Shown: positions 20,941-30,492, counted from the stretch's first letter. The stretch is 64,000 nucleotides of DNA from Lysobacter panacisoli (GCF_009765165.1 NZ_VLNU01000001.1:1851001-1915000); one strand, 5' to 3'. The notes: a model not told the origin generated them from the letters alone. Numbers and translations are program-made.

Positions 20941-21672
20941 TCAGCCGGCCGATGCGGCGGCAGTCGCGGTGGCGGCGGCGATTTCGCCGCCCAGACGCGG
21001 TGCGTCGTCGAGGTCGGTCACCTGGCCGTCGATGATGTGGACGTTGCGCTGCGCGCGTGCGGCGAGTTCCGGATCGTGCGTGACCATCACGATGGTCGTG
21101 CCCTGCGCATGGATCTCCTCCAGCAGTTCCATCACGCCGCGCGCCATCAGCGAGTCGAGGTTGCCGGTCGGCTCGTCCGCGAGCAGCAGGCGCGGCGAGC
21201 CGGCCAGTGCGCGCGCGATCGCGACACGCTGCTGCTGGCCGCCGGAGAGCTCGGACGGGTAGTGCTTCATGCGCGACATCAGGCCGACGCGGCCGAGCGC
21301 GTGCTCGATGCGCTGTTTGCGCTCGGCCGCGTTGAAGCCGCGGTAGCGCAACGGCACGTCGACGTTGTCGAACAGGTTGAGGTCGGGGATCAGGTTGAAG
21401 CCCTGGAAGATGAAGCCGATCTTCTCGTTGCGCAGCTTCGAGCGCGCGTTGTCGTTGAGCCCCTTCACCGACACGCCGTCGAGCAGGTAGTCGCCATCGC
21501 TGAAATCCTCCAGCAGGCCGGCGATGTTGAGGAAGGTGGTCTTGCCCGAGCCGGACGGGCCGGTCACGGCGACGAACTCGCCTTCGCGCACGTGGATGTC
21601 GAACCCGCGCAACGCGTGCGTCTCGATCATGTGGGTGCGGTAGACCTTGCTCAGGTGGGTCATCTTCAACAT
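20941..21672 (-). CDS. ABC transporter ATP-binding protein, MacB/LolD class
   Basis: The 243-residue ATPase has Walker A GPSGSGKT (38-45), the Q loop at FIFQGFNLIPDL, signature LSGGQ (142-146), Walker B with LLLADEPTG (about 162-170) and the switch histidine in VMVTHDPELA. The sequence class (MacB, LolD, FtsE) matches the partner permeases. It is cytoplasmic and energises the pair of permeases. Confidence 0.92.
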   Translation of the reverse strand: MLKMTHLSKVYRTHMIETHALRGFDIHVREGEFVAVTGPSGSGKTTFLNIAGLLEDFSDGDYLLDGVSVKGLNDNARSKLRNEKIGFIFQGFNLIPDLNLFDNVDVPLRYRGFNAAERKQRIEHALGRVGLMSRMKHYPSELSGGQQQRVAIARALAGSPRLLLADEPTGNLDSLMARGVMELLEEIHAQGTTIVMVTHDPELAARAQRNVHIIDGQVTDLDDAPRLGGEIAAATATAAASAG

Positions 21673-21715
21673 GGCGGGACTCCTGGGTGATTCCGTGTGT
21701 GATGCGGGTTCGGCT

Positions 21716-23005
21716 TCAATCGTTGACCAGCACCTGGTCGGCGCCGTTGAACGCGGTGGTGTCGGAAATCACGACGCGGTCGCCCGTCTGCAGGCCCGAC
21801 AGGACCTCCACGTCCGACAGGCTGCTCGCGCCGGTGGTGATGGCGCGCTTGACCGCGGTGTCGCCGTCCATCACGTAGGCGATGCGACCACCACCGGTGT
21901 CGAGGAACGGGCCGCGCTGCACCATCAGCACGTTGGGCTTCTCCTCGATCAGCACGCGCGTGCTGACGCGCTGGTTTTGGCGCAGGCCGGTGGGACGCTT
22001 GCCGTCCGGCTGCGCGTCGGCGAAACGCACTCGCGCCATTACCTGACCGTTGACCACTTCCGGCGAGACCGAACGCAGCTTGCCCGCGTAGGTCTGGCCG
22101 CCGTAGCTGATTTCCGCGCCCATGCCCAGGCGCAGGTCGTCGGCGTAGCTTTCTGGCACGGGCAGTTCGACTTCGAGTTCGCGCAGGTCAACGACCACCA
22201 GCAGCGGCTGGTTGAGCGGCACCACGGTGCGGTCGGTGATGCTGACGGTGCCGACCACGCCGTCCACGGGCGAGCGGATGTTGAGTTCGTCGACCTGGCG
22301 CTGCAGTTCGGCGACCAGCGCCTGCTGGCGCTGAGCGAGCAGGTGCTTGTTGCGCGTGTCGAGACCGGCGCCGCGATCCTGCAGGCCGTAATCGCGCTGC
22401 GCATGCGACAGGCCGATGTCGGCCTTCTTCAGCGAGTCCTGCGCGCGCGCTACTTCGATGCTCGATACCGCGCCGCCGTCGAAGCCGCGCTGGCTGCGTT
22501 CCAGGTCGCGCAGTGCGGCGGTACGGTCGATCTCGGCCTGGTCGAGCAGCTTCTGCGCGGTCGAGCGCGCCAGCTGCGCGTCGAGTGCGGCGCGGCTGGC
22601 CTCGGCCTGCAGGCTGGCCAGGGTGGACTGTTCCTGCACCAGCTTGCTGCGCAGCTCGGGGCTGTCGATCTCGGCCAGCGCCTGGCCCTGCTTGATGACA
22701 TCGCCGGCCTGCACCTTCAGTTTCACCGTGCCGGCGGCCGGCGCGTACAGAGTCGGGCTGACCGCCGCGACCATGCGGCCCTGCACTGCGACGTCGCGTA
22801 CCAGGGTGCCGCGGCGCACCTCCGCGGTGCGCAGGCGTTCGCCACTGACCGACTGGCCGGATCCGAGCCAGCGGCCCAGCGTCGGCACGGTCAGCGCCAG
22901 CAGCACAGCGGCGGCGATTCCTCCGCCGATCATCAGTTGGCGGCGGCGCGGGCTGGCGGGTGGCGGGGCGAGGACGCGGTCTTGGCCGGAGGTGTCGCGG
23001 ATCAT
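21716..23005 (-). CDS. HlyD/MacA-type periplasmic adaptor protein
   Basis: The 429-residue protein has an N-terminal cytoplasmic tail and one membrane anchor (about 24-44, RRQLMIGGGIAAAVLLAL), a biotinyl-lipoyl-like barrel (KVQAGDVIKQGQALAEID), a long helical hairpin (about 115-210) and beta-barrel domains with GVVGTVSI. It bridges the MacB-type permeases to an outer-membrane channel, which is not encoded here. It is the first gene of the six-gene operon and has a sigma54-type promoter just upstream. The substrate is unknown; a peptide, lipid or macrolide-like compound is possible. Confidence 0.88.
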   Translation of the reverse strand: MIRDTSGQDRVLAPPPASPRRRQLMIGGGIAAAVLLALTVPTLGRWLGSGQSVSGERLRTAEVRRGTLVRDVAVQGRMVAAVSPTLYAPAAGTVKLKVQAGDVIKQGQALAEIDSPELRSKLVQEQSTLASLQAEASRAALDAQLARSTAQKLLDQAEIDRTAALRDLERSQRGFDGGAVSSIEVARAQDSLKKADIGLSHAQRDYGLQDRGAGLDTRNKHLLAQRQQALVAELQRQVDELNIRSPVDGVVGTVSITDRTVVPLNQPLLVVVDLRELEVELPVPESYADDLRLGMGAEISYGGQTYAGKLRSVSPEVVNGQVMARVRFADAQPDGKRPTGLRQNQRVSTRVLIEEKPNVLMVQRGPFLDTGGGRIAYVMDGDTAVKRAITTGASSLSDVEVLSGLQTGDRVVISDTTAFNGADQVLVND

Positions 23006-23043
23006 GCGGTCGCGGGGCGCTGGTTGGGATGCTCCCCATTCAC

Positions 23044-23059
23044 AGCAGGGATCGTGCCA
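23044..23059 (-). promoter_or_regulatory. Sigma54-type promoter of the adaptor-ABC-regulator operon
   Basis: Read on the minus strand, TGGCACGATCCCTGCT matches the -24/-12 consensus TGGCAC-N5-TTGC except for one base in the -12 block, and keeps the invariant GG-N10-GC. It ends about 40 nt upstream of the adaptor start at 23005, so the predicted transcript start is near 23033. The operon encodes an NtrC-family activator, which fits. Confidence 0.78.
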
Positions 23060-23101
23060 AGTCTGCTCCCTTGAGTTTCAATCACTTGCAGCCGGCCTGG
23101 C

Positions 23102-23143
23102 GTGTCCGCGGTGTCCGGCCGGACACCCCGGTGTCCGCTGTCC
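23102..23143. promoter_or_regulatory. Upstream activator site: TGTCC/GGACA palindrome cluster
   Basis: The core is a perfect 18-bp palindrome, GGTGTCCGGCCGGACACC (23110-23127). Extra direct GTGTCC copies lie at 23102 and 23131, and a TGTCC at 23139. The core is about 85 nt upstream of the predicted sigma54 transcript start, the usual distance for an NtrC-type enhancer. The nearby regulator gene is the obvious candidate ligand. The cluster also lies about 75 nt upstream of glmS on the other side. Confidence 0.72.
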
Positions 23144-23201
23144 ATCGGGCGTTGCGTAGCTCCGGCTACACTGTCCTTTCCCCTCCTGGAGTGTCGCCTG
23201 C

Positions 23202-25034
23202 ATGTGCGGAATTGTTGGTGCGATCGCCGGTCGCGACGTGGTCCCGGTGCTGATCGAAGGCCTGAAGCGACTGGAATATCGAGGCTACGATTCGGCCGGC
23301 ATCGCGGTGCTCGACGGCGACGACATCCGCCGCGTGCGCCGTACCGGCCGCGTCTCCGAGATGGAGAACGCCGCGCAGGCCGAACACTTCCATGCCGGTC
23401 TCGGCATCGGCCACACGCGCTGGGCCACGCACGGCGGCGTGACCGAGGCCAACGCGCACCCGCACGTGAGCTACGGTGAGCTGGCGGTGGTCCACAACGG
23501 CATCATCGAGAACCACGACGAGCAGCGCGAGCGCCTCAAGGCGCAGGGCTACACGTTCGAGTCGCAGACCGATACCGAGGTCATCGCGCACTTGATCCAT
23601 TACTACCAGTCGCAGGGCGCGGACCTGCTCGGCGCCGTGCAGAAGGCCGTGCGCGAACTGGTCGGCGCCTACGCGATCGCGGTGGTCAGCAAGCGCGAAC
23701 CCGGTCGCCTGATCGCCGCGCGCATGGGCTGTCCGCTGCTGGTCGGCCTGGGCGAGGGCGAGAACTTCGTCGCCAGCGACGTGTCCGCGATCCTGCAGGC
23801 CACGCGCCAGGTGATCTTCCTGGAGGAAGGCGACACCGCCGACGTCACCCGCGAAGGCGTGCGCGTGTTCGACGCGCAGGGCGCGCAGGTCCAGCGCGAA
23901 GTACATGTGTCCGACGTGTCGCTTGCGTCGCTGGAGCTGGGCCCGTACCGCCACTTCATGCAGAAGGAAATCCACGAGCAGCCGCGCGCGATCGCCGACA
24001 CGATCGAGGCGGTGATGGACGGCAATTCGTTCGCACCCGCGCTGTTCGGCGCGAATGCCGAAGACGTGCTGCGCGACGTGGAAGGCGTGCAGATCCTCGC
24101 CTGCGGCACCAGCTATTACGCCGGCCTGACCGCGCGTTACTGGATCGAGGCCATCACCGGCCTGCCGTGCTCGGTGGAGATCGCCAGCGAGTACCGCTAC
24201 CGCAAGGCGGTGGCGAACCCGAAGCACTTGATCGTCACCATCAGCCAGTCGGGCGAGACGCTCGATACGATGGAAGCGCTGAAGTACGCCAAGTCGCTCG
24301 GCCACGACAAGACGCTGTCGATCTGCAACGTTCCGGAAAGCGCGATCCCGCGCGCCAGCCGCCTCGTCTACTACACGCGCGCCGGCGCCGAGATCGGCGT
24401 GGCTTCGACCAAGGCGTTCACCACGCAGCTGGTCGCGTTGTTCACGCTGTCGGCCACGCTGGCCAAGCTGCACGGCCGCCTGTCGGTCGAGCAGGAAGGC
24501 GAATACCTCGATGCGCTGCGCCGCCTGCCGGGCAGCGTGCAGCACGCACTGAACCTGGAGCCGCAGATCGTCGGTTGGGCCGAGCGCTTCGCACCGAAGC
24601 AGCACGCGCTGTTCCTCGGTCGCGGCGTGCATTACCCGATCGCGCTGGAAGGCGCGCTCAAGCTGAAGGAAATCTCCTACATCCACGCCGAGGCGTATCC
24701 GGCGGGCGAACTCAAGCACGGCCCGCTCGCGCTGGTCGACGCAGCGATGCCGGTGGTGGTGATCGCGCCCAACGACAGCCTGCTCGAGAAGGTGAAGTCG
24801 AACATGCAGGAAGTACGCGCGCGCGGCGGCGAACTGTTCGTGTTCACCGACGAGGACAGCCAGTTCGGTTCGTCCGAAGGCGTGCACGTGATCCGCGCCC
24901 CGCGTCACGTCGGCGTGCTGTCGCCGGTGGTGCATGCGATCCCGGTGCAGCTGCTCGCCTACCACGCCGCCCTCGCGCGCGGCACCGACGTCGACAAGCC
25001 GCGCAACCTGGCCAAGTCGGTGACGGTGGAGTAA
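23202..25034 (+). CDS. glmS: Glutamine--fructose-6-phosphate aminotransferase (isomerizing)
   Basis: GlmS makes glucosamine-6-phosphate, the first step of UDP-GlcNAc synthesis completed by GlmU. The 610-residue protein begins MCGIVGAI, so C2 is the N-terminal nucleophile after Met removal. It has the glutaminase signatures RWATHGG and HNGIIENH, then two SIS domains (CGTSYYAG and SQSGETLDT) and the C-terminal [13 protein letters not shown]. There is no glmS ribozyme-like structure obvious in the short leader. Confidence 0.96.
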   Translation: MCGIVGAIAGRDVVPVLIEGLKRLEYRGYDSAGIAVLDGDDIRRVRRTGRVSEMENAAQAEHFHAGLGIGHTRWATHGGVTEANAHPHVSYGELAVVHNGIIENHDEQRERLKAQGYTFESQTDTEVIAHLIHYYQSQGADLLGAVQKAVRELVGAYAIAVVSKREPGRLIAARMGCPLLVGLGEGENFVASDVSAILQATRQVIFLEEGDTADVTREGVRVFDAQGAQVQREVHVSDVSLASLELGPYRHFMQKEIHEQPRAIADTIEAVMDGNSFAPALFGANAEDVLRDVEGVQILACGTSYYAGLTARYWIEAITGLPCSVEIASEYRYRKAVANPKHLIVTISQSGETLDTMEALKYAKSLGHDKTLSICNVPESAIPRASRLVYYTRAGAEIGVASTKAFTTQLVALFTLSATLAKLHGRLSVEQEGEYLDALRRLPGSVQHALNLEPQIVGWAERFAPKQHALFLGRGVHYPIALEGALKLKEISYIHAEAYPAGELKHGPLALVDAAMPVVVIAPNDSLLEKVKSNMQEVRARGGELFVFTDEDSQFGSSEGVHVIRAPRHVGVLSPVVHAIPVQLLAYHAALARGTDVDKPRNLAKSVTVE

Positions 25035-25065
25035 GCGCCGCCGCAAGGCTTGGTACTCGGGCATC

Positions 25066-25095
25066 GTTGGTCCAACCGGTAATGGTTGGACCAAC
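25066..25095. repeat. Inverted repeat with TTGGTCCAA / TTGGACCAA half-sites
   Basis: GTTGGTCCAAC (25066-25076) and GTTGGACCAAC (25085-25095) form an 11-bp stem with an 8-nt loop, 31 nt after the glmS stop. Each arm is itself a 9-bp dyad (TTGGTCCAA, TTGGACCAA), a shape seen in operators of GntR/FCD-type regulators. No T run follows, so it may be either a weak glmS terminator or a two-site operator upstream of norB. Confidence 0.5.
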
Positions 25096-25279
25096 CCGGC
25101 GGTGCGAGCCCATCAGCCGGTAGGAACCTTCGAGCGCGCGCGGCATGACGCGACGCGTCGATGTGCGTTTACACGAATCCTCCACAGCCGCGGCGTATCG
25201 TGGTGTGTTGCTTTTCGCCGGCATGGCAGTCGCCACGGCGGCGCCACTGTGTACGTTCCGATCCGCCGCGGAGGTTCGT

Positions 25280-27613
25280 ATGAGCAGCACCCGGAAGCTA
25301 TGGATTGCCTTGGCCACGTTGCTGGTCCTGTCGTTCTCGGTGCTGCTGTGGGCCGGTAGCGAGATCTTCCGCGCCGCGCCGCCGGTGCCCGAGCGGGTGG
25401 TCGCCGAGAATGGCCAGGTCCTCTACACGCGTGCCGACATCGAGAAGGGCCGCCAGGTCTGGCAGTCGATCGGTGGCATGCAGCTCGGCTCCATCTGGGG
25501 ACATGGCGGGTATGTCGCACCCGACTGGAGCGCCGACTGGCTGCATCGCGAAGCGATGGCGGTGCTCGACCAGTGGGCGCGCGCCGACGGCGGCATGGCG
25601 GGATACGCGGAACTGTCGGCGGAAGAGCAGGCGGCACTGCGTGGCCGCCTGCAGGAAATGATGCGGAAGAACACGTTCGATCCGGAAAGCGGCACGATCA
25701 CATTGACGCGCGATCGCGCGGTCGCCGTCTCCAACGTGGCAGCGCATTACGAGAGCCTGTTCGGAACCGATCCGGCGACGCTCGATCTGCGCAAGGCGTA
25801 CGCGATGAAGCAGGACACGGTGCCCAGCGCGGAGCATCGCCGTGCCCTGACCGCGTTCTTCTGGTGGACCGCCTGGGCCGCCACCACCGAGCGACCGAAC
25901 GAAGCCGGCGACGCGCTGGTGCCCGGCCAGCGCGGCGTCGTGCGCAAACAGGTCACCTATACCAACAACTGGCCGAGCGAGCCGCTGGTCGGCAACATGC
26001 CGGCTGCGCCGCTATGGGTGTGGTCGGCCTTCAGCGTGCTGTTCCTGATCGCGGGCATCGGCCTGCTGGGCTGGCACCATGCCGTCAGCCACGATGACGA
26101 GGATCGTGGGCACGCGATTCCCGCGACCGATCCGTTCGCGGCGTTGCGCGTCACCCCGTCCATGCGCGCCGTCGCCAAGTACTTCTGGGTGGTCCTGGCG
26201 TTGTTCCTCGTGCAGATCCTGCTGGGTGCGATCACCGCGCACTACCAGGTCGAGGGGCAGGACGCGTATGGCTTCGCGTTGTCTGAAGTCCTTCCGTATT
26301 CGTTGTCGCGCACCTGGCACACGCAGCTGGCGGTGCTGTGGATCGCCGTGGCCTGGCTGGGCACCGGCCTCTACATCGCCCCCGCACTGTCCGGACACGA
26401 ACCGAAGTTCCAGCGGTTCGGTGTCAACTTCCTGTTCGTCTCGCTGCTGATCATCGTGGTGGGTTCATTCGCCGGCCAATGGCTCGCAGTGATGCAGAAG
26501 CTGGGGCTGGAGAACAACTTCTGGTTCGGCCACCAGGGCTGGGAATACGCCGACATGGGCCGCTTCTGGCAGTGGTACCTGTTCATCGGGTTGTTGCTGT
26601 GGGTCGTGCTGGTGGGCCGGGCGTTGTGGCCGGTGCTGCGCGACAAGGCCAACGAATCGCGCCACATCGTCGGGTTGTTGTTCCTGTCGACGGCCGCGAT
26701 CGGCCTGTTCTTCGCCTCGGCGCTGATGTGGGGCGAACACACGCACATCTCTGAAGTCGAATATTGGCGCTGGTGGCTGGTCCATCTCTGGGTCGAGGGC
26801 TTCTTCGAGGTATTCGCGACGGCGGTGATGGCGCTGATCTTCACGCGCCTTGGCCTGATCAAGACCTCGACGGCGACCGTGGCGGTGTTGTTCGCCACCA
26901 TCGTGTTCATGGCCGGTGGCGTACTGGGCACGCTGCATCACCTGTACTTCGTCGGCACGCCGACGGCCGTGGTCGCGCTGGGCGCGAGTTTCAGCGCGCT
27001 CGAAGTGGTGCCGCTGGCCTACATCGGTTTCGAGGCGTACCACACGTGGAAGATCGGCCAGTCCACGCCGTGGATGGTGCGCTACCGGTGGCCGGTGGCG
27101 TTCTTCATCGCGGTGTCGTTCTGGAACCTGGTCGGCGCCGGCCTGTTCGGGTTCCTGATCAACCCGCCGTTGTCGCTGTATTACATGCAGGGGCTCAACC
27201 TGACGCCGCTGCACGGCCACACCGCATTGTTCGGCGTGTACGGCATGCTCGGCATCGCACTCGTCCTGTTCTGCCTGCGCGGACTGCGTGGCCAGATGGT
27301 CTGGGACACGAAGGTGCTCAAGGCATCGTTCTGGTGCCTCAACATCGGCCTGGCGCTCATGGCTGTCCTGACCCTGCTGCCGCTGGGCACCATGCAGCTG
27401 CTGGCGGCGATCGAACACGGTTACGCGTACGCACGCTCGGCCGAGTTCATGCAGAAGCCCATCGTCGCCATGCTGGTGTGGATGCGCGTGCCGGGAGACA
27501 CGATCTTCAGCATCGGTGCCGTGGCGCTCGCCTGGTTCGTGCTGCGACTGTGGATCGCCCCGAAGCGTGATCCATCGCTCGCTGGCCAGAGCGAGCCGGC
27601 CGACCGCGGCTGA
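25280..27613 (+). CDS. norB: Quinol-dependent nitric oxide reductase (single-subunit qNOR)
   Basis: The enzyme reduces 2 NO to N2O with quinol electrons in the inner membrane. The 777-residue protein has the N-terminal extension typical of qNOR (a first helix about 7-27, then a periplasmic domain to about 245) and then about 12 more helices. The binuclear-centre region HLWVEGFFEVF gives H502, E506 and E510. Further His ligands lie in GTLHHLYFVG and LHGHTALFGVYG. The ATG at 25280 follows GCGGAGG. An in-frame ATG 135 nt further upstream has no ribosome site. No nor accessory genes or denitrification genes are adjacent, so NO detoxification is more likely than full denitrification. Confidence 0.92.
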   Translation: MSSTRKLWIALATLLVLSFSVLLWAGSEIFRAAPPVPERVVAENGQVLYTRADIEKGRQVWQSIGGMQLGSIWGHGGYVAPDWSADWLHREAMAVLDQWARADGGMAGYAELSAEEQAALRGRLQEMMRKNTFDPESGTITLTRDRAVAVSNVAAHYESLFGTDPATLDLRKAYAMKQDTVPSAEHRRALTAFFWWTAWAATTERPNEAGDALVPGQRGVVRKQVTYTNNWPSEPLVGNMPAAPLWVWSAFSVLFLIAGIGLLGWHHAVSHDDEDRGHAIPATDPFAALRVTPSMRAVAKYFWVVLALFLVQILLGAITAHYQVEGQDAYGFALSEVLPYSLSRTWHTQLAVLWIAVAWLGTGLYIAPALSGHEPKFQRFGVNFLFVSLLIIVVGSFAGQWLAVMQKLGLENNFWFGHQGWEYADMGRFWQWYLFIGLLLWVVLVGRALWPVLRDKANESRHIVGLLFLSTAAIGLFFASALMWGEHTHISEVEYWRWWLVHLWVEGFFEVFATAVMALIFTRLGLIKTSTATVAVLFATIVFMAGGVLGTLHHLYFVGTPTAVVALGASFSALEVVPLAYIGFEAYHTWKIGQSTPWMVRYRWPVAFFIAVSFWNLVGAGLFGFLINPPLSLYYMQGLNLTPLHGHTALFGVYGMLGIALVLFCLRGLRGQMVWDTKVLKASFWCLNIGLALMAVLTLLPLGTMQLLAAIEHGYAYARSAEFMQKPIVAMLVWMRVPGDTIFSIGAVALAWFVLRLWIAPKRDPSLAGQSEPADRG

Positions 27614-27828
27614 CGGTTGCACCGTGGTGGGCAGCGAAGCGCTGCCTGCCACCGTACTGCCGCAGTGACGACCCGAAGGCGGGCGGGCCCTTCTTCGCTT
27701 TACGCATCCGCCGCATTTGTTTACGCCGATTTTGCGCCCCGGGGACGGGCGCGAATGGAGGCTTTACGGCCCTCCTGCCGAGAATTTCCGCCGTGGCCAA
27801 GAGGCTTCGTCGAAATTTGGGCAGGACC

Positions 27829-28554
27829 ATGCAACTCTCGATTTTCCGCTCGCGTGAAGGCCGCAGGCCGCTGGTCGCGGGCTTACTCGCCATGCTCGGG
27901 CTGATGGCGGTGGGCGCGCAGGCGCAAGCGACCGAAGTGACCGGCAGCGCGACGCTGACCAGCGATTACGTCTGGCGCGGCACCACGCAGACCCAGGGCG
28001 ACCCGGCCGTGCAGGCCAGCTTCAAGGTGGCCGGCGATTCCGGTTTCTACGGTTCGGTGTGGGGTTCCAACGTCGAATTCGCGCCTGAAACGCACGCGAG
28101 CAGCGAGTTCGATTTCACCGTCGGCTGGGCTGGCGAGATCGCGCCGGACTGGGCGCTCGACGTGAACGTGCTGCGCTACCAGTACCCCTCGACCACGGTC
28201 GATCTGAACTGGACCGAGCTCAACGGCACGCTGACCTACGCCGACAACTACTGGCTCTCGATGGGTTGGTCGCCGGAAGCGCTGGGCAGCGAAGAAAGCG
28301 GTGTGTACACGCAGCTCGGCGCGCGCTTCCCGATCAACGATGCGTTCCGCATCGAAGCCGCCGCCGGCTATTACTACCTCGACGACATCTACGACGAGAG
28401 CTACGCGCACGGCCAGATCAGCGCGGTGTGGGCAGTGAAAGCGCCGCTGGAGCTGCGCCTGACTGCGCATGCCACCGATTCCAACGCCGAGGACATCTTC
28501 GGCGACGACTTCGCCGGCGACCGCATCGAAGCGGCCGTGCAGGCGTCCTTCTAA
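27829..28554 (+). CDS. TorF-family putative outer-membrane porin preceding kdp
   Basis: The 241-residue protein has a signal peptide (hydrophobic core GLLAMLGLMAVG, cleavage near AQAQA), then alternating aromatic beta strands starting VTGSATLTSDYVWRGTTQT, the hallmark of the TIGR02001/TorF family, and a final VQASF ending in Phe as outer-membrane barrels do. ATG 27829 has GCAGGA upstream; GTG 27793 would only add charged residues before the signal. Its stop is 12 nt from the kdpF start with AAGGAGG between, so it is cotranscribed with kdpFABC. A role as outer-membrane potassium or small-cation pore is an inference from that linkage. Confidence 0.85.
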   Translation: MQLSIFRSREGRRPLVAGLLAMLGLMAVGAQAQATEVTGSATLTSDYVWRGTTQTQGDPAVQASFKVAGDSGFYGSVWGSNVEFAPETHASSEFDFTVGWAGEIAPDWALDVNVLRYQYPSTTVDLNWTELNGTLTYADNYWLSMGWSPEALGSEESGVYTQLGARFPINDAFRIEAAAGYYYLDDIYDESYAHGQISAVWAVKAPLELRLTAHATDSNAEDIFGDDFAGDRIEAAVQASF

Positions 28555-28566
28555 AGGAGGCAGAAC

Positions 28567-28659
28567 ATGCCCGGCTGGCTGGCTCTGGTTTGCTCCGTCG
28601 CGGTGATCGTGGCGGCCGCGTACCTGCTGTACGTGGTGCTTCGACCCGAAGACTTCTAG
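28567..28659 (+). CDS. kdpF: Potassium-transporting ATPase small subunit KdpF
   Basis: A 30-residue peptide, one hydrophobic helix (WLALVCSVAVIVAAAYLLYVV) ending RPEDF, sits directly before kdpA behind an AAGGAGG ribosome site. Size, helix and position are those of KdpF, which stabilises the KdpABC complex. Confidence 0.88.
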   Translation: MPGWLALVCSVAVIVAAAYLLYVVLRPEDF

Positions 28660-28766
28660 ACCCACTGCCGTCGAATCCGCATCCGGGCGGGAATCAGCGT
28701 CTTCGCGAAAGCAGCAAGACCGCTCGATTCCCGCCTGCCCGTGGTTGATGGCGCGAGAACACTCCC

Positions 28767-30488
28767 ATGACCGAAACACTGCTTCTCCTCATCCTTGCGA
28801 TCGCCCTCGGCTGGCCGCTCGGTCTCTATCTCGCCCGCGTGATGCGCGGCGACCGTTCGCGCATGGACGCGCTGTTCGGCTGGATCGAACGCCCGATCTA
28901 CAAGGCGCTCGGCACCGACCCGCAGCGCGGCATGACCTGGCGCGGCTACGCGAAGGCGTTCGCGTGGAGCAACCTCGTGGTCGGCCTGGTCGTCTGGGTG
29001 CAGTTCATGACCCAGGCCTGGCTGCCGCTGAATCCGGACGACATCCCGAACATGCGCTGGGACACGGCGCTGCACACGATGGTGTCGTTCCTCACCAACA
29101 CCAACCAGCAGCACTACTCCGGCCAGGCGCAGCTGAGCTATCTCTCGCAGATGGTCGGCATCGTCGGTCTGCAGGTCGTCACGCCGATGATGGGTCTGGC
29201 AGTGGTCGTCGCTACGTTGCGCGGACTGTTCGGCGGACGCGGCGATGCGAAGGCCGCCGCTTCGCGCGATGGCGAGGACCGCGATCTCGGCAACTACTGG
29301 GCCGATGTCACCCGCGCGACGGTGCGCTTCATGCTGCCGCTGTGCCTGGTCTGGTCGTTGCTGCTGACGTGGCAGGGCGTGCCCTCGACGCTGCAGGCCG
29401 GTCCGGTTGCGGCACCGATCGATGCCAGCGCCGAGATGAAGGAGCAGAAGATCCCGGTCGGTCCGGTCGCGCCGATGGTCGCGGCCAAGCAGCTCGGTTC
29501 CAACGGCGGCGGCTGGTATGGCCCCAACAGCGCCGTGCCGCTGGAGAATCCGACACCGCTGTCGAACCTGATCGAGATGCTCGGCATCGTGCTGATCCCG
29601 ATCGCCATCACCTTCATGGTCGGTCCGCTGGTCGGTCGCAAGCGCCTGACCGCGATGGTGTTCGGCACGATGCTGCTGATGTCGGTCGCATCCACCGGCC
29701 TGTCGCTGTGGTCTGAGGCGCATTCGTCGACGACCGCCGACATCGCGTTGATGGAAGGCAAGGAAGTGCGCCTGGGCGCGGAATCGTCGGCGTTGTGGTC
29801 GTCGATCACCACTCAGGTGAACAACGGTTCGGTCAACGCGATGCACGACTCGCTGGCGCCGATCACCGGAGGCATGGCGATGGTCAACATGCTGATCAAC
29901 TCCATCTGGGGCGGCATCGGCTGCGGCCTGCAGCAGTTCCTGGTGTACCTGCTGCTGAGCGTGTTCCTCGCCGGCCTGATGACCGGCCGCACGCCGGAGT
30001 TGTTCGGTCGCAAGATCGAAGCGCCCGAAGTGCGTCTGCTGGCGCTGCTGATCCTGCTGCAGCCGATGGTGGTGCTGGGCTTCTCGGCCGTCACGCTGGC
30101 GTTCCCGTCGATAACCGGCAATTCCAATCCCGGCTTCCACGGCATCAGCCAGGTGTTCTACGAGTACACCTCGGCATTCGCCAACAACGGTTCGGGTTTC
30201 GAAGGCCTCGGCGACGCCACGTACTGGTGGAACCTGAGCTGCGCCGTCGTGCTCGCGCTGGGTCGCTTCCCCGCGATGATCGTGCCGCTCGCCGTCGCCG
30301 GCCTGCTGGCCCGCAAGCGCGTCGCGCCCGAGAGCGCCGGCACGCTGCACGTGGAGACGCCGACCTTCGCACTGACGCTGGTCGCGGTGATCGTGATCCT
30401 CACGGTCCTGCAGTTCAAGCCTGCGCTGGTCCTGGGCCCCATTGCCGAACACCTGACTTTCTACAGCGCCGCTGCCGCGACGCCGTGA
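28767..30488 (+). CDS. kdpA: Potassium-transporting ATPase subunit A
   Basis: KdpA is the channel-like subunit that binds and passes K+ in the Kdp P-type system. The 573-residue membrane protein has the repeated selectivity-filter-like loops (FLTNTNQQHYSG, SNGGGWYGPNSAVPLENP and FANNGSGFEGLG) and about ten membrane helices, and starts with MTETLLLLILAIALGWPLG. It is complete and in standard order, about 100 nt downstream of kdpF. Confidence 0.96.
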   Translation: MTETLLLLILAIALGWPLGLYLARVMRGDRSRMDALFGWIERPIYKALGTDPQRGMTWRGYAKAFAWSNLVVGLVVWVQFMTQAWLPLNPDDIPNMRWDTALHTMVSFLTNTNQQHYSGQAQLSYLSQMVGIVGLQVVTPMMGLAVVVATLRGLFGGRGDAKAAASRDGEDRDLGNYWADVTRATVRFMLPLCLVWSLLLTWQGVPSTLQAGPVAAPIDASAEMKEQKIPVGPVAPMVAAKQLGSNGGGWYGPNSAVPLENPTPLSNLIEMLGIVLIPIAITFMVGPLVGRKRLTAMVFGTMLLMSVASTGLSLWSEAHSSTTADIALMEGKEVRLGAESSALWSSITTQVNNGSVNAMHDSLAPITGGMAMVNMLINSIWGGIGCGLQQFLVYLLLSVFLAGLMTGRTPELFGRKIEAPEVRLLALLILLQPMVVLGFSAVTLAFPSITGNSNPGFHGISQVFYEYTSAFANNGSGFEGLGDATYWWNLSCAVVLALGRFPAMIVPLAVAGLLARKRVAPESAGTLHVETPTFALTLVAVIVILTVLQFKPALVLGPIAEHLTFYSAAAATP

Positions 30489-30492
30489 GGTA

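Noticed and set aside
23144..23201. glmS ribozyme or glucosamine riboswitch before glmS
   Set aside because: The leader is short and contains none of the conserved glmS ribozyme core; such ribozymes are typical of Gram-positive bacteria.
25035..25279. FNR/DNR box or NorR site upstream of norB
   Set aside because: No TTGAT-N4-ATCAA-like dyad and no convincing sigma54 promoter were found in the stretch.
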